From Elizabethkingia occulta (GTDB lineage Bacteria; Bacteroidota; Bacteroidia; Flavobacteriales; Weeksellaceae), in the NCBI RefSeq assembly GCF_002023715.1, contig NZ_MAHX01000020.1, forward strand, positions 147,847 through 211,846: DNA of 64,000 nt. Reading direction: 5' to 3'. How positions within the stretch are numbered: position 1 is the first letter of the stretch; each line of letters opens with the position of its first letter. Under the pieces are notes generated by a model that saw only the letters and a list, made by a program, of their open reading frames with translations, was not told where the DNA came from and ran no database searches. The translations under genes were made by a program, and so were the position numbers. Shown one piece after another: positions 59,003 to 64,000 of this stretch.

Positions 59003-61891
59003 ATGAAACCACCTATACAGAGATATTTTCTGCAAAGAACACATCTTATATTATTTACATTTTTATTTTTTAACCTTTTTCAGGCTCAGCAGCAATTAAT
59101 AGAACTGAGCGGTATTATTAAAGATACAGACAATCATAAAGGAGTATCAGGAGCACAGATTCAGGTAGAAAATACCCAGGATATTGCATCAACGGATCAG
59201 GCGGGAAATTTTAGTCTTCGTACCCGCGTAAAGATTCCTTTTAGAATTGTTATTAAAAAAGAAGGATTTACCAGCCAGACTGTTGAGATAATTTCACTAT
59301 CTAACAAAATAACTGTAGAGCTAAACCCACAGAATACTATTATAAATGAAGTTGTTATCTCAGCTTCCCGTGTTCCGGAAAAAGTACTGAAATCACCTAT
59401 TGCTATAGAAAAGATTGATATTCGGACAATAAGAGAAAGCCCGGCAGCTTCTTTTTATGAAACCTTAGAAAACGTGAAAGGTCTGCAGTTACTAACATCC
59501 AGCCTTACCCTAAAAGTTCCTAACTCCAGAGGTTTTAATTCGCCCAATAACTTCCGGTTTATGCAGTTGGTAGATGGTGTAGACGTTCAGTCTGCAACTT
59601 TAGGTGTTCCTTTAGGAAATGCAATTGGCCCTACTGAATTGGACATTCAGTCTATGGAGGTTACGCCGGGAGCAGCATCGGCATTATACGGAATGAATGC
59701 AATTAATGGCCTTGCCAGCCTTCAGACCAAAGACCCATTTACATCTCAGGGACTAAGCTTCTATTTTCGGGGCGGGCTGAATCATGTGGATAATGTGAAT
59801 CATAAAATGTCAGCATTAGGTGAAAGCGCCATCAGATTTGCCAAAACGATTACTAACAATCTCGCGGTAAAGGTTAATGCTTCATACTTTAGCGGTGTCG
59901 ACTGGATTTCGGATAACCGTACCGATCAGAATCCTAACTCATTGATTACCGCAAATCCAAAGTTTTCGGAACTGAACAACAATAACCCTGCGGAAGATTT
60001 ATGGAATAAATATGGAGATGAAAGAAACAATCGTGTGGCTGTAAAAGTTGATTACAATGGAAAACCAACGACTTTTAATGTATCCAGAACCGGCTACTAT
60101 GAAAAAGATCTGGTAAGCCCTGAAGTAAAGAATATAAAATTTGATGCCGGATTATATTATCGTTTCGGAGACAGTTGGAAAGCATCTTATGTCTACCGAT
60201 ATGGTTTGTTGGACGGTACTTTTCAGCGTGGAAATAAAATCCGCTTACAGAATGCTACTGTACAAAATCATAAGATAGAGCTTACCGGAAAAGAGCTTAC
60301 GGTAAGAGCCTATGTTTCTATAGAGAATACAGGAGATTCCTATAACCTGAAACCGCTTGCAGATAACCTGGACCTTACCAATTTGTCAAATAATAACTGG
60401 AAAAATGCATTTCAGTCGGCTTTACAAAATAGTCTGAATACAGGTGCGAACCTGAACGATGCTTTTGTATTGGCCCGTAGAGAAGCTGATAAAAACAGAG
60501 TTGTGCCAGGTACCAGTGCTTTTGAGCAACTAAAAAATACAATTATCGGAATCAATAATTGGGATTCTGCTAATGGTGGTGTTGCTGGTGCTCCATTGAC
60601 AGGTGGAGCTAAACTGGAACAAAAATCCAGATTCTATCAGGGTGAAGCTACATATGACTTTAGCCGTTTTGTGAAAATATTTAATCTTCTTGTCGGAGTA
60701 GACTATCGTTTATACAGTATAACTCCGGATGGTAATAATTTTGTGGATTTTAGCAGACCTGTAGATCAACGAAATATTCCTTTATCAGATGGTGCATTTG
60801 GTAAAGATGTTACATACCAGAAATATGGTGCGTTTGCCCAAATTACTAAACTCTTCTGGGATGAGAAGCTAAAACTAAATGTAGCTTTGCGTGTTGACCG
60901 AAACCCTGAATTCAAAACCAAGTTCAATCCAAGAGTTAGCGTTGTTTACTCTCCTGTAAATCAGCATAACTTCAGAGTTTCTTTTCAAAATGGATTCCGT
61001 TTCCCGTCTTTGTTTGAAGCGCTGTCTTTTGTCAATAACGGAAATGTAAGAAGGGTAGGCGGGTTGCCAATGGTTAATGAAGGTCTTGGTTATTTGGATA
61101 ATTCCTATACATTGTCATCCATCGACAGATTCACATCAGCGGTTAATGCTGATACGGATGCCGGAAAAAATCAGAATCAGGCAGCATTGGATAATAAAAA
61201 CCTTCTTGTTGTGGCCAGTCTGCAAAAATTGCAGCCAGAAAGAATTAACTCTTTTGAGGTTGGTTACAAATCATTATTGTTTAACAACAGACTGGCTATA
61301 GACTGGGACTTTTATTATAACGTTTACGATGGTTTCCTTGGGCAGGTAGAAGTTGCTGTGCCTAAAAGTGGAAATGTAGGAAGTAATAATGCTGTTCTGG
61401 ATATGCTTAATCGTAGTAAACAGGACAGATACAGGGTATATACCAATAGTAATACAACGTACAAAAGTTATGGAACATCATTAGGAATTCGCTATAATTT
61501 CCTGAAGAACTATAATATAAATGCCAATGTTTCCTATAATGATCTGGATTCTTCGAATAATAGCTCAGATCTGTTCATTACAGCTTTCAATACACCTAAA
61601 TGGTCCACAAACGTAAGCTTTGGTAATCGTGAGATTATTAAAAATGTAGGTTTCACAGTGGTGGCAAGATGGCAAAGTAAATTTTTATGGGAAAGTCCGT
61701 TAGCATCAGGGGAAATTCCTGCATTCTATACAATCGACGCACAGGTAACATGGAAATTGCCGGAGATTAGTTCCAGTCTGAAAATTGGTGCAACTAATCT
61801 GTTGAACCGTCGTTATTTTCAGTATGCTGGGGGTCCCGAAATTGGTGGATTGTATTACATCGCTTATACCTATGATTTAAAATTTAAATAA
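59003..61891 (+). CDS. TonB-dependent receptor with carboxypeptidase-like N-domain
   Basis: The 962-residue protein has a signal peptide (HLILFTFLFFNLFQAQ), an N-terminal carboxypeptidase-like domain (LSGIIKDTDNHKGVSGAQIQ, about 33-115), a plug (NEVVISASRVPEKVLKSPIA at about 117; MEVTPGAASALYGMNAINGL at about 220) and a TonB_dep_Rec barrel ending YYIAYTYDLKFK. It lies within the sulfur cluster, two bases before the siroheme/transporter gene, so it may take up a sulfur-containing compound or metal needed for sulfite reductase. The substrate is inferred from context only. Confidence 0.92.
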   Translation: MKPPIQRYFLQRTHLILFTFLFFNLFQAQQQLIELSGIIKDTDNHKGVSGAQIQVENTQDIASTDQAGNFSLRTRVKIPFRIVIKKEGFTSQTVEIISLSNKITVELNPQNTIINEVVISASRVPEKVLKSPIAIEKIDIRTIRESPAASFYETLENVKGLQLLTSSLTLKVPNSRGFNSPNNFRFMQLVDGVDVQSATLGVPLGNAIGPTELDIQSMEVTPGAASALYGMNAINGLASLQTKDPFTSQGLSFYFRGGLNHVDNVNHKMSALGESAIRFAKTITNNLAVKVNASYFSGVDWISDNRTDQNPNSLITANPKFSELNNNNPAEDLWNKYGDERNNRVAVKVDYNGKPTTFNVSRTGYYEKDLVSPEVKNIKFDAGLYYRFGDSWKASYVYRYGLLDGTFQRGNKIRLQNATVQNHKIELTGKELTVRAYVSIENTGDSYNLKPLADNLDLTNLSNNNWKNAFQSALQNSLNTGANLNDAFVLARREADKNRVVPGTSAFEQLKNTIIGINNWDSANGGVAGAPLTGGAKLEQKSRFYQGEATYDFSRFVKIFNLLVGVDYRLYSITPDGNNFVDFSRPVDQRNIPLSDGAFGKDVTYQKYGAFAQITKLFWDEKLKLNVALRVDRNPEFKTKFNPRVSVVYSPVNQHNFRVSFQNGFRFPSLFEALSFVNNGNVRRVGGLPMVNEGLGYLDNSYTLSSIDRFTSAVNADTDAGKNQNQAALDNKNLLVVASLQKLQPERINSFEVGYKSLLFNNRLAIDWDFYYNVYDGFLGQVEVAVPKSGNVGSNNAVLDMLNRSKQDRYRVYTNSNTTYKSYGTSLGIRYNFLKNYNINANVSYNDLDSSNNSSDLFITAFNTPKWSTNVSFGNREIIKNVGFTVVARWQSKFLWESPLASGEIPAFYTIDAQVTWKLPEISSSLKIGATNLLNRRYFQYAGGPEIGGLYYIAYTYDLKFK

Positions 61892-61893
61892 AA

Positions 61894-63405
61894 ATGAGTA
61901 ACTCTTTATATCCCATATTTGTAAAGCTGGAAAGTCTGTCGTTGCTTGTTATTGGTGGCGGAAAAATTGCCTTGGAAAAGCTGAATTCTGTGTTGGTAAA
62001 CGCTCCTAAGACACCTGTGAAATTAGTAGCTAAAGAAATTATTCCGGAGGTTAGAGCATTACAACAGGAATATAAAAATCTTATTTTGGAGCAGAGAGCT
62101 TATACATATGCAGATTTTGATACTGCAGACCTTGTTATTGCAGCGGTTAATAATCTTGTTGTGGCGGAACAAATTCGTAATGATGCTCATGTGAAAGGAG
62201 TATTGGTTAATATCGCAGATAAACCCGAGCTATGTGACTTTTATCTGGGATCTATTGTACGTAAAGGCGAGCTGAAAATCGCTATTTCTACCAACGGAAA
62301 ATCGCCCACTATTGCAAAAAGACTTCGTGAAATTCTTACAGAGACTATTCCGGATGAGGTGGATGAGGTTCTGGATAATATGCAGAGTATACGGCAGCAG
62401 CTGAAAGGCGATTTTGAATATAAAGTACAAGAACTTAACAGGCTGACGACAGAATATTTATCCCAGGAAGACAGCAAAGATAAACAGAGTCCGGAAATAG
62501 AAAATCTGACCCGTATTACAAAAATTGTACAGCGAAGAGCCAATATTTATTTAGGGATAATAGGAGTAATGCTTCTTATTGGTATACTTGGAATTATTGT
62601 TTATCAGTTCAATCTGTGGGAAGATATTCAGGTATTTCTTAATCAGGACGGACACATATTTTATTGGATGTTATTTGTCGGATTTCTCGCAGAAATTGTA
62701 GCCGGATCCATGGGAATGGGTTATGGAGTAATTTGTACAACAGTTTTACTCTTATTAAATGTGCCACCACCCGTGGTGAGCGCCAGTATTCATTCAGCTG
62801 AATCATTTACGACAGCGGCTGGTAGCTTTAGCCATTATAAACTGGGAAATGTAAACAAAAAAATGGTTTGGGTACTGGTTCCTGTAGCCATTGTAGGCGC
62901 TATTATTGGTGCTTTCACTTTATCGCATTTTGGAGAGCACTATGCCCATATTGTAAAACCTATTATTGCCTGTTATACTTTATATCTGGGACTAAATATT
63001 CTAAAAAATGCTTTTAAGAAAAAGAGGACAGCAATCAAAACCAAAAGAAAAACGAATCTCAGAATATTGGGATTAGTAGGAGGTTTTATAGATTCCTTTG
63101 CCGGTGGAGGTTGGGGCCCTTTGGTAACCGGAACGCTGATGAAAGACGGAAGAACACCGCGTTATGTAGTGGGGAGTTCTACAGTTGCTAAGTTCCTGCT
63201 TACTATAACCAGTGCTATTACTTTTATTTTTACTATTGGTATTCACCATTGGAATATTGTACTAGGACTTTTGTTAGGCGGTATTTTTACAGCACCATTC
63301 TCAGCAATGCTTACTGCTAAACTACCTACTAAAAAGATGTTTATTGTAGTAGGTAGTGTTGTTATTATTATGAGCCTTACAACAATTGTTAAATCTCTGT
63401 TCTGA
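61894..63405 (+). CDS. Fusion: precorrin-2 dehydrogenase (CysG N-domain) plus TauE/SafE transporter
   Basis: The 503-residue protein joins two functions. Residues 1-200 match the CysG-N/Met8p-like dehydrogenase: LLVIGGGKIALEKLNSVL (NAD motif, 17-34), AAVNNLVVAEQIRND, VNIADKPELCDFYLGSIVRK and IAISTNGKSPTIAKRLREIL, for siroheme formation. Residues 220-500 form a TauE/SafE (TSUP) transporter with eight or so membrane segments and duplicated motifs (AEIVAGSMGMGYGVICTTVL and GGFIDSFAGGGWGPLVTGTL). TSUP proteins carry sulfite, sulfonates or sulfate. The fusion links siroheme supply with sulfur transport. It is the last gene in the cluster. Confidence 0.93.
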   Translation: MSNSLYPIFVKLESLSLLVIGGGKIALEKLNSVLVNAPKTPVKLVAKEIIPEVRALQQEYKNLILEQRAYTYADFDTADLVIAAVNNLVVAEQIRNDAHVKGVLVNIADKPELCDFYLGSIVRKGELKIAISTNGKSPTIAKRLREILTETIPDEVDEVLDNMQSIRQQLKGDFEYKVQELNRLTTEYLSQEDSKDKQSPEIENLTRITKIVQRRANIYLGIIGVMLLIGILGIIVYQFNLWEDIQVFLNQDGHIFYWMLFVGFLAEIVAGSMGMGYGVICTTVLLLLNVPPPVVSASIHSAESFTTAAGSFSHYKLGNVNKKMVWVLVPVAIVGAIIGAFTLSHFGEHYAHIVKPIIACYTLYLGLNILKNAFKKKRTAIKTKRKTNLRILGLVGGFIDSFAGGGWGPLVTGTLMKDGRTPRYVVGSSTVAKFLLTITSAITFIFTIGIHHWNIVLGLLLGGIFTAPFSAMLTAKLPTKKMFIVVGSVVIIMSLTTIVKSLF

Positions 63406-63518
63406 TATCAGGATTTATACTACCATGATGAAGAACTGCACTAAAAATATAAAAAACAAAGACACAAATAGTTTTTATTTTCGTATGATTCTTTAAGTCA
63501 TGAATTGTTTCACAATAT

Positions 63519-63551
63519 AGCCTTGGCAAGGTTTCAAATCTTGCCAAGGCT
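63519..63551 (+). terminator. Perfect inverted repeat after the sulfur cluster
   Basis: AGCCTTGGCAAG (63519-63530) and CTTGCCAAGGCT (63540-63551), loop of nine bases. No T run follows; a repeat element or hairpin end of the sulfur transcript. Confidence 0.55.
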
Positions 63552-63679
63552 GATGAAAATCATTGATTTTCTCGTGCCTTAAAATTCTGTTTATTGATAC
63601 AAATAACTTGTGCCCTAGTGATTAATCTTTCTTTCGCTTTCCTGCTTTAAAGGAATACAGAGAGTTTCTAAATCTTGGC

Positions 63680-63922
63680 AATGATTGTTAAGAACTTAAT
63701 TTTCTTAATATCTAAATGATAGAATTACTTTTAGTTTTCTAATTGCATTGAGGTAAAAGAACAAATTGCTTATCGCAAAGACTTTTTCCCCGTTATACTG
63801 CTTTTAAGGTCGCGAAGCCACTAATACCTAGAAATGATTGTTGAAAACTTAATTTTCTAAATGTCTAAATGTCTAAATGTCTAAATGTCTAAATGGTAGA
63901 ATTATTTTAGTTTTTCTAATTT
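63680..63922. repeat. Direct duplication with an 8-bp tandem repeat in the second copy
   Basis: 63680-63744 and 63832-63922 share ATGATTGTT, AACTTAATTTTCT, CTAAATG and TAGAATTA, TTTTAGTTTT and TCTAATT in the same order. In the second copy CTAAATGT is present four times in tandem, plus CTAAATGG (63857-63896); the first copy has one such unit. No gene is seen in 63,406-64,000. Confidence 0.75.
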
Positions 63923-63929
63923 ATTCTTA

Positions 63930-63968
63930 AACTTTTGGCTTGATCCAAAAGTTACAAAAGATCAAGCC
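63930..63968. repeat. Two overlapping, mutually exclusive inverted repeats
   Basis: AACTTTTGG with CCAAAAGTT (63930-63938, 63945-63953), and GGCTTGATC with GATCAAGCC (63937-63945, 63960-63968). Only one hairpin can form at a time. Its purpose is unknown; probably an intergenic repeat. Confidence 0.55.
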
Positions 63969-64000
63969 TTGGTTTCTCGGTGTAAGTATCCCTAAAAACC

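Noticed and set aside
63857..63896. CRISPR array
   Set aside because: Units are 8 bp in direct tandem with no spacers; no cas genes in the window.

Overview
The window is AT-rich DNA from a Bacteroidota genome, most likely a flavobacterium of the Elizabethkingia/Chryseobacterium group. The grounds are promoters of the TTTG-N(19-21)-TAnnTTTG type, a DUF4270 lipoprotein, TonB receptors with carboxypeptidase-like N-domains, and the general protein character. The genus is an inference.

Positions 1 to about 30,257 are the larger part of a Mu-like (transposable) prophage; its far end lies before position 1. Read from its left end: three repeated GACATTT elements mark the probable end (30,098-30,257). 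Next come an S24-type repressor on the + strand and, facing it, an early operon of tiny genes, a MuA-type DDE transposase, a MuB-type ATPase and a second P-loop ATPase. DUF3164 and a diversity-generating retroelement (DGR; 20.9-23.5 kb) follow, then middle genes and cargo genes (17.4-20.5 kb). A + strand head operon (10.9-17.1 kb) encodes terminase, portal, MuF and gpG-like proteins. A divergent - strand operon (10.7 kb to position 1) encodes protease-scaffold, capsid, lysis proteins, tail tube, frameshifted tail chaperone, tape measure and distal tail. No sheath gene is seen, so the virion is probably a siphovirus.

The most notable system is the DGR. A reverse transcriptase with the IGxxxSQ and YADD motifs sits beside a 76-bp template repeat. 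Two tandem paralogous target genes carry variable copies of it. Every difference between template and copies falls on a template adenine (16 and 14 of 18), and none on the other 58 positions. The targets are small, lie in the early region instead of the tail module, and no Avd-like accessory gene was recognised. Other prophage highlights are a MuF head protein ending in a CdiA-like toxin domain, which appears to be reached from the portal gene by -1 frameshifting, and a tail-chaperone frameshift.

From 30.3 to 48.5 kb the host chromosome carries cobalamin adenosyltransferase, thiamine pyrophosphokinase, arginine decarboxylase, agmatinase, pantothenate synthetase, an envelope-stress-like operon, DUF4270, GlmS and a FAD oxidoreductase. 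From 48.5 to 63.4 kb runs an almost complete assimilatory sulfate-to-cysteine cluster: Rrf2 regulator, cysH, cysD, cysN, cysE, cysK, siroheme methyltransferase, cysJ, cysI, a TonB receptor, and a fusion of a siroheme-synthase dehydrogenase with a TauE/SafE transporter. A 27-codon reading frame ending Arg-Met-Cys-Met-Cys-Cys directly after cysI is a candidate cysteine-sensing leader peptide. The last 600 bases are non-coding and repeat-rich.
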